The position numbers and the translations under genes are program-made. This document shows positions 24,547 through 32,985 of a stretch of DNA of 40,512 nt, one piece after another (the stretch's first letter is position 1; every line of letters begins with the position of its first letter). Below the pieces are notes generated by a model, which was not told the origin of the DNA, ran no database searches, and saw nothing but the letters and a program-made list of their open reading frames with translations. The DNA is from Methylacidiphilales bacterium (GTDB lineage: Bacteria > Verrucomicrobiota > Verrucomicrobiia > Methylacidiphilales > UBA1321), in the NCBI GenBank assembly GCA_026225555.1, contig JAMFSY010000022.1, positions 1-40,512 on the forward strand, read 5' to 3'.

Positions 24547-26280
24547 TTAAGTACGGGCGGGCGCCACGACTTTGGCTTCGAAAATTTTCAAGGCGTTCTG
24601 GATCACGGGATCGGCCAGGAACGCTTCCTGGCTCATGTTCGGCGGCGGCGGCGCAGGCTTGCCGGGCTCGGCGCTCGCCACGGTGGGAGTTGGCGCGGAC
24701 ACGGCCTCCGCCGCCTTGCGTCCATCTCCGACGATAAAGACGAGACTCAGCTTGCGGCCAAGTTGATCCGCCAGCGATTGCTCGAGCAGTTCCAGATTGC
24801 GCGGGCTGCGCAGGAAATAGAGCTTTTTTTCCAGCGCACCCGGCAGCATGACCTCAAGCAGGTCGGCCTTGCAGGTATGGAATTGCACGGCGCGAATCGT
24901 GTCGGCTTCGAGCGGGCGTTCCTGCGCGAATTTCTCCACGGCAGCCGTCCAGGCGGCCTGCGCGGCGGCGGTGGTATTCGGCGCGGGCGGTGGTGTCGGA
25001 GGCGGAGTTACGACAGCCGGCGTCGGAACTGCAGGAGGTGCAACTGAAACCGCCGGAGTCGGCGTGGTCGCGATCGGTTTGGCGGGTGTTGGGACAGGGG
25101 AGGCAGGAGGCGCGGACGGCGCCGGTTTGGTGGGAGCGGCTACTGCCGCCGGAGCACCGCCGAGGCTCTCGAGAATGCTTTCGAGCGAGACCTTCTCCTT
25201 GAGCTGGCTCATCTGGATGAGGGCGACTTCGAAGACGACGTCCTTCGCAAGCGCGTACCGCAGACGGCTCTCGAGATGGCTCAGTTCCTCGAGAATACCC
25301 AGCGCGGCGGTGCGGGAAATCTGAGGCGCGACCTCATCGAGCACGGCTTTTTCCGGCGTGGAAATCTCGCCTTCCAGCGCGGTGGGCGAGACCTGGTAGA
25401 TAACGAGATTACGGAAGAAGCCGAGCAAATCCTGGCTCAGCTTGCCGAGATCCTTGCCCGCAGCGGCGAGTTCGCGCGCCGATTTCAGCACCGTGCCGAC
25501 ATCGCCCTGCGCGAGCGCGCGGCCGAGCGTGGCCACGGGCGCAAAGCCGGTCAGGCCGAAAAGCGAAAGCACGTCGGCCTCGGAAACTCGATCGCCGTAA
25601 AAGCTGATCGCCTGGTCGAGCGCCGATTCGGCATCGCGCATGCCGCCCTCGGCGTAGCGGGCGATGGCGTCGAGCGCGCCCGGCTCGGCTTCGACCTTTT
25701 CCAGACCGCAGATGTGCGCGAGATGCGAGCGGATCAGCGGCTCGGGAATCCGGCGCAAATCGAAACGCTGGCAACGGGAAAGGATCGTGGCCGGGAGCTT
25801 GTGCACCTCGGTCGTGGCGAAGATGAACTTGATGTGCGCGGGCGGTTCCTCAAGCGTCTTGAGCAGCGCGTTGAAGGCCGCGCCGGAGAGCATGTGTACC
25901 TCATCGATGATGTAGATTTTGTAGCGGCCCTTCGCGGGCGCGTAGCGGACATTGTCGCGGAGGTCGCGCACCTGCTCGACGCCATTGTTGGAGGCTCCGT
26001 CGATCTCGAGCACGTCGAGCGAGCGGCCCTCGGCGATCTCGAGGCAAAGCTCCTCTTTGGGGTCGAACTCGGCGGAGGGGCCGTTGCTGCATTCGAGGGC
26101 CTTGGCGAGGATGCGCGCCGTGGAGGTCTTGCCCGTCCCGCGCGGTCCGACAAAAAGATAGGCCTGTGCGATGCGACCGAGCCGAAGCGCGTTGGTCAGG
26201 GTGCGGACGACCGGTTCCTGGCCGATCACTTCGGCGAAGGTCTGGGGCCGATATTTGCGCGCGAAAACCTGGTAAGCCAT
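24547..26280 (-). CDS. dnaX: DNA polymerase III subunits gamma/tau
   Basis: DnaX is the ATPase of the clamp loader. The 577-residue protein starts MAYQVFARKYRPQTFAEVIGQ and has Walker A VGPRGTGKTSTA (Lys51), Walker B YIIDEVHMLS, sensor/arginine finger ATILSRCQRFDLRRI, and the collar domain to about residue 360. A long Pro/Ala linker (residues ~375-440) and a C-terminal tau-like domain follow. The zinc module is altered: of the four ligands found in E. coli (Cys64, 73, 76, 79), only Cys64 and Cys79 remain; 73 is Asp and 76 is Glu. It is the first gene of the dnaX-ybaB pair. An A7 run near 24824-24830 is discussed among the rejected items. Confidence 0.95.
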   Translation of the reverse strand: MAYQVFARKYRPQTFAEVIGQEPVVRTLTNALRLGRIAQAYLFVGPRGTGKTSTARILAKALECSNGPSAEFDPKEELCLEIAEGRSLDVLEIDGASNNGVEQVRDLRDNVRYAPAKGRYKIYIIDEVHMLSGAAFNALLKTLEEPPAHIKFIFATTEVHKLPATILSRCQRFDLRRIPEPLIRSHLAHICGLEKVEAEPGALDAIARYAEGGMRDAESALDQAISFYGDRVSEADVLSLFGLTGFAPVATLGRALAQGDVGTVLKSARELAAAGKDLGKLSQDLLGFFRNLVIYQVSPTALEGEISTPEKAVLDEVAPQISRTAALGILEELSHLESRLRYALAKDVVFEVALIQMSQLKEKVSLESILESLGGAPAAVAAPTKPAPSAPPASPVPTPAKPIATTPTPAVSVAPPAVPTPAVVTPPPTPPPAPNTTAAAQAAWTAAVEKFAQERPLEADTIRAVQFHTCKADLLEVMLPGALEKKLYFLRSPRNLELLEQSLADQLGRKLSLVFIVGDGRKAAEAVSAPTPTVASAEPGKPAPPPPNMSQEAFLADPVIQNALKIFEAKVVAPART

Positions 26281-26331
26281 GGGAAGTCCAGCCTAACGCC
26301 TGCGCGGGGCGGAGCAAGTCTGGAGGGCCTC

Positions 26332-28626
26332 TTAATGCTGGCTCTGCAGCAAACTGCTTTTCCGATCATCCGGCAGGCTCGACTTCTGCACGAAGGCGGT
26401 GGCGGTGGCGGGATCGTTCCGCATCCAGCGGTGCAGGATCATGAAGACATCGTTGTTGCGCTGATTGGCGTCGCCGATTGATTCCGACCACGTGTAGGCA
26501 TCCTGGGGATCGTCGTTAAAAATCTGGTTGCTGAAGGAGAAGATGGCCGAGTCCTTGGGCGCTCCGGCGGGAAGCTGCATCAACCAATCGGAAGCGCCGG
26601 GCGCATCGACGTTGGCCCAACTGCTCGCGATCATGGAGAAGGCGTTATTCTTGCCGGGACTCTCCGGGAAATTGGCGGCCCATTGCGCCGCGCCGCCGGG
26701 ATCGTTCTGCGCCCAGTTGCCCACGATCGATTGCATGGCCCGGTCGCGCGCGGGGCTTTCGGGTAATCCCTGGACATAAGTGGCGGCCGCAACGGGATCG
26801 TTGGCCGCCCATTGGCTCACCACATTGGCCACGGCCATCGTTTTGCTTTCGCCCTCGGGAAGTTGATTTGCCCACGTAAGAGCCTTGGCTGGATCGTCGC
26901 CGGCCATCTGGTTGGCGACGGCGTTGATCAGGTTGGTGCGGCCCTGACCGGCGGGCATGGAAGAGACATAGGCAGCCGCTGAATCCGGATCGCTCTGCGC
27001 CCACTGGAAGGCCACGCCCTCGATCAGGCGCTCCTTGGTGGCATCCTCAGGCAGGCCCTTCAGCCATTCCACGCCGGAGGCCGGGTCGCTACTGAACCAT
27101 TGGGAGGCGACCGATCTTAAAAAATTATTGCGGCCTGCACCGGCCGGCAGGTCCTTGCCATAATCGAGGGCGGCCTTGGGATCATTCTGCGCCCATTGAA
27201 AGGCGATAGATTGCAGGGCGTTGTCCTTCGCCCGGCCGGAGGTGAACTTGTTCACGAGGTCGAGCGCGCCCTTGATGTCCTGGCTCGCCACCTGCGAGAC
27301 AACGGAGGCGATCATATTATTCTTCGCTGTTCCCGGTGGAAGATTTTCCGCGTAGGCCTCGGCGGCCTGGGGATCGGTCTGGACCCAGGAGGCCACGACT
27401 TGTTGCAGGGCCTGGTTTTTCGCCTGATTGGAGGGAAGCGTTTGCGCCCAGGCAAGCGCTCCCTGTACGTCGTTTTGCGCCCATTGGCTGACGATACCCT
27501 GGATGATGCTGCTTTTCTGCTGCGTGTTCGGCAGGCTCTGGGCATAAGCGGCGGCGCTCTTGGGATCGTGCTCGGCCCAGGCGGAAACGATCTGTTGCAG
27601 GGCGATATTTTTGAACTGGGAGGGCGGCAGCTTTTGCGTCCACGCCAGGGCCGCCTGGCTGTCGTTCTGCGCCCATTGAAAAGCGATACTCTGGCTGAGC
27701 CGGTTTTTCTCCATGCCCTCGGGCAGGCTATCGATATAGGCCGTGGCCGCCTGGGGGTCCCTCGTGGCAAGCGAACCGATCAGGCTGCTTTCGGCGTTGG
27801 TGCGCATTTGCTCGGTGGGCAGTTGCTTGATCCACGCCAGTGCGGAGGCGGTGTCTTTCTGGCTGAGATTCCCCGAGATGGCCGCCAAGGCGACGTTGCG
27901 CTGTTGCGAATCGGTCAACTGGAGCGCGGCCTGGGTCGCCTGAGTCAGATCCTTGTTGGCCCATTGTGAAAAGATTTCAAAGACGCTTTGTCGGGCCTGC
28001 GGATTTTGAAGGCCCTGCCGCATGGCCAGCGCCTTGGCCGGATCTTGTGCCGTCACATGGCCGATGACCGCATCAATGGCTGCCTCCCGTTCCTGATTAT
28101 CGGGCAGTTGCTGGGCGTCGTGCAGGGCGCTGTCGGGATCGGCACCCGCGAGCGCGCCATAAATGTTCGCCAGCATCATCCGGCGCATGGTGGGATCGGT
28201 GTTTTTTTGCGCCGCGGCCCGCGCGCCCTTGGCGTCCAGCTGGAGCCATCGTCCCATTAAAATAGGGAGGGCCACGGAGAGATTGGGGTTGGAGGTGTGG
28301 CCACCCATGTCCTGCACCGCGCGAGCCACGCCGTCGGCGGAAAGGCTGTCCGCGTAGGCGGTTAGCTTTTTCGATTCGAGATACGGATTTTGCTCATCCA
28401 GAAGGGAGGAAAGATCCTCGCTGCCGCCGCCAGGCGCGAGCGTCGTAGCGGCCGGATTTTCCGGAACGGTACTGGCGGAGGGAAGCGCGGGGTTGGCCGT
28501 AACCGGAGCGGACGTTTCCGTTTTTGGAGAGAAGAGCTGGCGGACTTCAGGGCCGAAATAACCGCCGGCCGCAAAGCTTAAACCGGCAAAGATCAGCAAG
28601 GCTGCGACAGCGACCAGGGGTCTCAT
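26332..28626 (-). CDS. Exported protein made of about 20 tandem 32-residue repeats
   Basis: The ATG at 28626 (MRPLVAVAALLIFAGLSFAAGG) gives 764 residues with an N-terminal membrane anchor or signal and a Pro/Thr/Ser-rich linker. From about residue 131 to the end the sequence is tandem units of 32 residues with consensus DPxAAxAWAxxLPxGxxKNx, then ALQxIVxQWAQN. Each unit should form two short helices, so the whole is a periplasmic alpha-solenoid, probably for protein-protein contacts. No catalytic motif is visible. Similar repeats are common in Verrucomicrobiota exported proteins, as far as I recall. The longer frame to 28758 overlaps the oxidase gene and is rejected. It lies between the copper module and dnaX on the same strand. 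Confidence 0.8.
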   Translation of the reverse strand: MRPLVAVAALLIFAGLSFAAGGYFGPEVRQLFSPKTETSAPVTANPALPSASTVPENPAATTLAPGGGSEDLSSLLDEQNPYLESKKLTAYADSLSADGVARAVQDMGGHTSNPNLSVALPILMGRWLQLDAKGARAAAQKNTDPTMRRMMLANIYGALAGADPDSALHDAQQLPDNQEREAAIDAVIGHVTAQDPAKALAMRQGLQNPQARQSVFEIFSQWANKDLTQATQAALQLTDSQQRNVALAAISGNLSQKDTASALAWIKQLPTEQMRTNAESSLIGSLATRDPQAATAYIDSLPEGMEKNRLSQSIAFQWAQNDSQAALAWTQKLPPSQFKNIALQQIVSAWAEHDPKSAAAYAQSLPNTQQKSSIIQGIVSQWAQNDVQGALAWAQTLPSNQAKNQALQQVVASWVQTDPQAAEAYAENLPPGTAKNNMIASVVSQVASQDIKGALDLVNKFTSGRAKDNALQSIAFQWAQNDPKAALDYGKDLPAGAGRNNFLRSVASQWFSSDPASGVEWLKGLPEDATKERLIEGVAFQWAQSDPDSAAAYVSSMPAGQGRTNLINAVANQMAGDDPAKALTWANQLPEGESKTMAVANVVSQWAANDPVAAATYVQGLPESPARDRAMQSIVGNWAQNDPGGAAQWAANFPESPGKNNAFSMIASSWANVDAPGASDWLMQLPAGAPKDSAIFSFSNQIFNDDPQDAYTWSESIGDANQRNNDVFMILHRWMRNDPATATAFVQKSSLPDDRKSSLLQSQH

Positions 28627-28738
28627 GGTGGGCGGGAGGAATGGATCCGAGTTTGTCCCAACGGTGGCCGACAGGGTCGGGGATGAGAGGCAGCTTAGAC
28701 CAGGAACTTTGCGAATTGCATTACTTATCCTCTCGCCT

Positions 28739-30010
28739 CTAAGTCTGCGGTGGTGCATCGACTTTGCGGGCCGACGTTCCGGCGGGCGCCTTGTACCAGC
28801 CGGGATCGTCGTAGCTCGCGAGATTCTCGCGGACTTTCAGGACGGTAAACATGCCACCCATTTCGAGCGATCCGTAGGGGCCGTCGCCGCCCATCATGGG
28901 CAACGTATTGGGCGGGCCGCTCATCTGCATCTCGGTCATGTCGCCCATGCCGTTATTTCCCATCGCCATGTACATGGGGAACATCTGCCCGATCTTGTCG
29001 GCGACCTTGTCCTGCTGCACGCCGATCATGTTGGGAATATCATGGTTCATCGCATTCATCGTGTGATGGCTCTTGTGGCAGTGGAAGGCCCAGTCGCCGG
29101 GATTGTCCGCGATGAATTCCAGGTCGGCCGCGGTGCCGGGAGGAACATCAACGGTGGCGTGGGGAATTTGGGCCGAAGGCGGAATCGGGCCGCCATCCGT
29201 GCCGGTGATGAAAAAGCGATGGCCGTGTAGGTGCATGGGATGATTGTCCATGCTCAGATTGCCGATGCGGATGCGCGTGCGGTCATTCTGCCGGACAACC
29301 AGCGGCGCGGTGCCGGGGAAGGCGCGGCTATTGAAGGTGAAGATATTGAAGTCGGTCATAACACTGGGATTGGGCGTCGAGGTGCCCGGCGCGATGGCCC
29401 ATTCACCGAGGAAAATGGCAAAATCACGGTCGATCTTCGGGCCCGCCGGTTCCTTCGGATGGATGATGAAAAAGCCGACCATCCCCATCGCCATCTGCAC
29501 CATCTCGTCGGAGTGGGGATGGTACATCTGCGTGCCATGCTGGCGCAGCGTGAACTCGTAGACAAATGTCTCGCCCGGCTGGATGTGGGGCTGGGTCAGA
29601 CCGGAGACGCCGTCCATGCCATTGGGCAGAAGGACGCCGTGCCAGTGGATCGTAGTCGCCTCAGGCAGCTTGTTCGTCACGTAAAAGCGAACGTGATCGC
29701 CCTCGACCGCCTCGATCGTCGGGCCCGGCGTCTGGCCGTTGTAGCCCCAGCAGTTCACCACCATGCCTGGCGCAAATTCGCGCTTCACCGGTTCGGCGAT
29801 GATGTGAAATTCCTTCACGCCATCCTTCATCACCCACGGCATCGTGCTTCCGTTCGGGGTGATGACCGGCGTGTAGCCGAGAGCGCCGGCCTCCGGTTGA
29901 ACCGGCGCGGGCGTTTGCGCGGAAAGCGGCGTCATGCCCGCGAGCAGGGGAGCGGCCCCGGCCAGGGCGGCGCTTCCGGAAACGAGGAAATCACGGCGTG
30001 AAAGATTCAT
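28739..30010 (-). CDS. Tat-exported multicopper oxidase, methionine-rich
   Basis: The 423-residue protein begins with a Tat signal (SRRDFLVSGSAALAGAAPLLAG). Copper ligands follow in family order: TIHWHGVLL, MYHPHSDEM, HPMHLHGHRFF and the type 1/3 site FHCHKSHHTMNAM. The region between ~345 and ~395 is rich in Met (MFPMYMAMGNNGMGDMTEMQM), as in copper-tolerance oxidases such as CueO and PcoA/CopA, which oxidise Cu(I) in the periplasm. The gene starts 8 bp after the outer-membrane factor gene, so both are one operon. Role in copper detoxification is inferred from the Met-rich segment and neighbour. Confidence 0.93.
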   Translation of the reverse strand: MNLSRRDFLVSGSAALAGAAPLLAGMTPLSAQTPAPVQPEAGALGYTPVITPNGSTMPWVMKDGVKEFHIIAEPVKREFAPGMVVNCWGYNGQTPGPTIEAVEGDHVRFYVTNKLPEATTIHWHGVLLPNGMDGVSGLTQPHIQPGETFVYEFTLRQHGTQMYHPHSDEMVQMAMGMVGFFIIHPKEPAGPKIDRDFAIFLGEWAIAPGTSTPNPSVMTDFNIFTFNSRAFPGTAPLVVRQNDRTRIRIGNLSMDNHPMHLHGHRFFITGTDGGPIPPSAQIPHATVDVPPGTAADLEFIADNPGDWAFHCHKSHHTMNAMNHDIPNMIGVQQDKVADKIGQMFPMYMAMGNNGMGDMTEMQMSGPPNTLPMMGGDGPYGSLEMGGMFTVLKVRENLASYDDPGWYKAPAGTSARKVDAPPQT

Positions 30011-30018
30011 AAGCGGAT

Positions 30019-31413
30019 TTACCGGGTGGTGATGGCGGAGGGAAGTTCCCGGAGCGTACCGCCCACGGCGCGCTCCATGTCGGCGTGGGCGATCCAGTAA
30101 CTGCGGGCGGCGCCGATGGAGGAGCGCTCTGTTTCGAGTTCGAGTTCCTTGGCCTGAAGAAGATCGTAGGTGCCTTTCAACATGAAATTATATTGCTGCT
30201 GGGCGAGCTGTAAAATCTTCATCCGCTGAGGCAGCATCACGTTCCGATAAAACTGCGCAAGGTCATGGGCCGCTTGCAAACGCGCCCGCGATTCGCGCGC
30301 TTCGGAGCGGGCGTTCACCGTCAGTTCCCGCAGCTTGGCTTCGGCCTGCCGTTCCAGCGCCACCGCCTTGGCCACCTGCGCCTGGCCCTGATCGAAGATC
30401 GGCAGTTGGATGTCCAGCGTGGGGCCGGTGACGCGCGAGTGATCGGGATTGCTTTCCGTATCGCCGCCGAGCATCACACCGCCGGGGAGATAACGCGTGC
30501 CACCGATCAGTGCCACCGCCTGGCGCAACTTTTCGACCTCATGGCGTGCCGCCGCAACATCGAGACGTTGCTTCATCGCCAGAGCCTCAAGACGATCGAC
30601 CGGAGGCAGCAGGGCGGGAACTTCCGGCAATTGGTCGGCCACTTTCCATTCAGTGGCCGCGCCCCAGAGACCCATCAGCCGGGTCAGCTTTTCGCGATCG
30701 GCGATGATTTCCGTCTGCGCCTGCATCACCTCCGCCTTATTCTCATTGAGGACCATTTCCTGGTTCTGCTCGTCAAGTTCATCCACGTTGCCCGCCTTGC
30801 GCTGTTCCTGGGCGAGCTCGGCTCCGTTTTGGTTGAGGTTCAAGACCAGGTTGAGACGCCTCACCAATTCCTCCTCGGCTTGCAGCGTGTAAAAGGCTTC
30901 CTTCACTTCGCTGGCCATGTTTACGATTTCATTGCCGACCTTGAGCTTCGTCTGCTCGAGCTCGGCCGCCGCGACTTTCTTGCGGAGCGGGAGCGTGAAG
31001 AGATCGAGAAAATCCTGGGCGACGGAGAGCTCGATATCGGCGGCGGAGGGTGGCCGGTCGGGAAAGCGGAAGACGCCGCTGAACGTCGGATTTTTCAACA
31101 AACCGGCCTGGACCAGTTCCGCCTGCGAGACGCCGATGTCCTCATAGGTCGCCTGGAGTCCCTGATTATTAAGCAGGGCGATCTGCACCGCGCCATCAAT
31201 GGTGAGCGGACGCTTGAGCAGGGCGCTCACCGCGTCGGCGACCTCATGGTCCTCCCGGTCGTGTTGGATCCATTCGATTTTTTGTCCGGTATGGTCATGG
31301 GCGACTTGCGCGACATCGGCAAAGTCGGGCGATGGATTGACGCTCGCGCACCCGGTGAAGAGAAGGGCGAGACCGAGTCCCGGTGCGAAGAAAAATGTCA
31401 GTCGCTTCATCAT
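30019..31413 (-). CDS. TolC-family outer-membrane efflux lipoprotein
   Basis: From the tandem ATGs at 31413/31410 the protein has a lipoprotein signal (FFFAPGLGLALLFTGC, cysteine in LFTGC) and 464 residues. Two OEP repeats are seen: LTIDGAVQIALLNNQGLQAT...GVSQAELVQAGLLKNPTFSG and the second half with RLDVAAARHEVEKLRQAV...LPIFDQGQAQVAKA. Long heptad-like helices between (EELVRRLNLVLNLNQNGAEL) build the periplasmic barrel. The type is CusC/OprM-like. It precedes the multicopper oxidase by 8 bp, which suggests copper efflux, but no RND pump or fusion protein is in the window. The frame's extension to 31584 looks unlike protein and is rejected. Confidence 0.9.
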   Translation of the reverse strand: MMKRLTFFFAPGLGLALLFTGCASVNPSPDFADVAQVAHDHTGQKIEWIQHDREDHEVADAVSALLKRPLTIDGAVQIALLNNQGLQATYEDIGVSQAELVQAGLLKNPTFSGVFRFPDRPPSAADIELSVAQDFLDLFTLPLRKKVAAAELEQTKLKVGNEIVNMASEVKEAFYTLQAEEELVRRLNLVLNLNQNGAELAQEQRKAGNVDELDEQNQEMVLNENKAEVMQAQTEIIADREKLTRLMGLWGAATEWKVADQLPEVPALLPPVDRLEALAMKQRLDVAAARHEVEKLRQAVALIGGTRYLPGGVMLGGDTESNPDHSRVTGPTLDIQLPIFDQGQAQVAKAVALERQAEAKLRELTVNARSEARESRARLQAAHDLAQFYRNVMLPQRMKILQLAQQQYNFMLKGTYDLLQAKELELETERSSIGAARSYWIAHADMERAVGGTLRELPSAITTR

Positions 31414-31607
31414 TCGATCAGCCCGCCCGCACGGGGAGGCGCCCGAACAGGACAAAGAAAAACCAGAAGCAGCAACAACGGCAGTCAAGTTACCGTTGCT
31501 TCCTTTCGGATCTGGCGGGGTTGGCCTGCTGACGCTTTGCCACTCCTGGCTCGGCAAACATAACGCAACTACCGCGCGAGCCAAGTGAAATTGATGTCGA
31601 TTCGCTG

Positions 31608-31636
31608 TTGCCTAAGGGCCTTACAATGTATATACT
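31608..31636 (+). promoter_or_regulatory. Sigma-70-like promoter for the GYF_2 membrane protein
   Basis: TTGCCT (31608-31613) is separated by 17 bp from TATACT (31631-31636), close to the -35 and -10 consensus. Transcription would start near 31643, only about 13 nt before the ATG at 31656. This rules out the in-frame ATG at 31626, which lies upstream of the -10 box. Confidence 0.6.
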
Positions 31637-31655
31637 GTCCCCAAGCGAGAGCGTT

Positions 31656-32639
31656 ATGGCTAACACTCAACTTATCCTGCATGTTCCCGGTACGGAAAAA
31701 GACACGACCGCGCTTCCAAAAAAAGCGGTTCGTGAGGGGATTGCCCAGGGACAGATCAAGTACTCACAACTGATCTGGAGCCCCGTCCACGAAGCGTGGA
31801 AACAGGTGAGGGAATTGCCGCACCTTTGGCCGAGTCAAAAGCTGGCCCCGGCCCCTGCTCCTCGAGTGACTTCCTCGGTCCCCATTCCCCGCGTCTCCAC
31901 GCCCGTGGCGGTTCCCATTACCCCCAAGGTGCGCGTGGCGGTGGCCAAGCCCCGGGTTCAGGCACCGCCGAAAATTTCCCTGCGCGCCTCCGCCGATGTT
32001 CAGCCGGAAGCGACCGTTCCCCGCATTCACGAGAATCAGCCCGCGCCGGTTCCCGTTGCCGTTCCCGTACCCATGGTCCGAGCGGCTGCCGTCAGGACCG
32101 AGAGCGACCATTTGGTGGTTGAAGAGGAGTCGGGACCGCCTTTCGTCAAATGGATCTGCATCGGAGTGGGGAGCCTGCTCGTCCTGATTCTGGGCGGAAA
32201 TTATTTGATGGTCGGACATCCCGTGGCGTCCCGGCTGGCGCAGACATCGTACGGGAAAGTCTCGGTTTACAGTCATCTGGGAGCGTTCATGCAACCGGGC
32301 GATCTGGCGCTTCATGTGCCCGCCTCCTCCGAATTAAACGAATCGAACTTTGCAGGCTTTCTCGTCGCGCTGGCTCAGAGCAGCTCTTCGCGGCCCTTTG
32401 GCGGCGAGGCCTTCGAGCGGGTCTCCCTCACACCGGGCTGGACGGGCCGTTATTCATTCGATGGGCAGGCTTGGCGCGATTTGGGGAAGATGGGCGGCCA
32501 GGATGCACAGACGCAAAAAGATTTTATCCTGAATCAGGTTGATGATGCTTCCGGTCAGCCGCTGGCGGGCACGACGACCGATGAAGGCGCCCGGGAGAAA
32601 GTCTGGGAAAAGTTCGTCCAGGATTTCAGCCGATCCTAG
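31656..32639 (+). CDS. GYF_2-like domain protein with one membrane helix
   Basis: The start at 31656 (MANTQLILHVPGTEK) has a GAGAG ribosome site and follows the promoter described above; the protein is 327 residues. The N-terminal ~55 residues (AVREGIAQGQIKYSQLIWSP, then WKQVRELPHLW) resemble GYF_2/DUF4339 domains, which sit at the cytoplasmic end of many bacterial membrane proteins. A Pro/Val/Ala linker (~60-145) follows, then one helix (WICIGVGSLLVLILGGNYLM, ~166-185) and an external domain of ~140 residues with no family that I recognise. Function unknown. It is divergent from the TolC-family gene. Confidence 0.7.
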   Translation: MANTQLILHVPGTEKDTTALPKKAVREGIAQGQIKYSQLIWSPVHEAWKQVRELPHLWPSQKLAPAPAPRVTSSVPIPRVSTPVAVPITPKVRVAVAKPRVQAPPKISLRASADVQPEATVPRIHENQPAPVPVAVPVPMVRAAAVRTESDHLVVEEESGPPFVKWICIGVGSLLVLILGGNYLMVGHPVASRLAQTSYGKVSVYSHLGAFMQPGDLALHVPASSELNESNFAGFLVALAQSSSSRPFGGEAFERVSLTPGWTGRYSFDGQAWRDLGKMGGQDAQTQKDFILNQVDDASGQPLAGTTTDEGAREKVWEKFVQDFSRS

Positions 32640-32657
32640 GTATCCACTCGCTGGTCG

Positions 32658-32891
32658 CTAACGTTCCGACGGATACCAGTCCCGCAAAGCCGCGATGGCT
32701 GAGTCCTTGTAATACGAAGCCACGCCAATCAAGGCTCCCCCGAGCATCAGGACCGAAACGAGCAAAAAGCGGTTCGAATAGGCGATCTCCCCGGCGTTAA
32801 CGCCGGAAATAAAGAAGAAAATAAAGAACGGCGTAGGGAAGCTAAAAGCTCCCATGGCGATGCATTTTGCGAGTAGAAAACGATTCTTCAA
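32658..32891 (-). CDS. Possible small membrane protein
   Basis: The minus-strand frame is open from 33101 to 32658 and its C-terminal part looks like protein: two hydrophobic segments (FSFPTPFFIFFFISGV and FLLVSVLMLGGALIGVASYY) and an AT-richer, coding-like stretch. The start is unclear. A TTG at 32891 or ATG at 32855 avoids overlap with the divergent gene at 32986; an ATG at 33053 would overlap it by 68 bp. No family recognised. An inverted repeat (ggtatcc/ggatacc, 32639-32677) overlaps its 3' end. Confidence 0.4.
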   Translation of the reverse strand: MKNRFLLAKCIAMGAFSFPTPFFIFFFISGVNAGEIAYSNRFLLVSVLMLGGALIGVASYYKDSAIAALRDWYPSER

Positions 32892-32985
32892 CGTCGCAAA
32901 ATACTTGCTTACCTGAGAGACGGCAAGTAAGAGATTCTCCGTGAAGGTGCGTTTCTGAGATTTTTTTGGATCCCCGCCCTCCCCT

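Noticed and set aside
24824-24836. A AAA AAG run in dnaX in the register of the E. coli frameshift signal
   Set aside because: The minus-one frame shows no stop soon after the run (open to the gene end) and the site lies inside the conserved C-terminal domain, so a gamma-type product is not supported. An ordinary Glu-Lys-Lys codon run explains it.
31414-31584. N-terminal extension of the TolC-family protein
   Set aside because: The extra 57 residues precede a clear lipoprotein signal and show no protein-like pattern; the start at 31413 is preferred.
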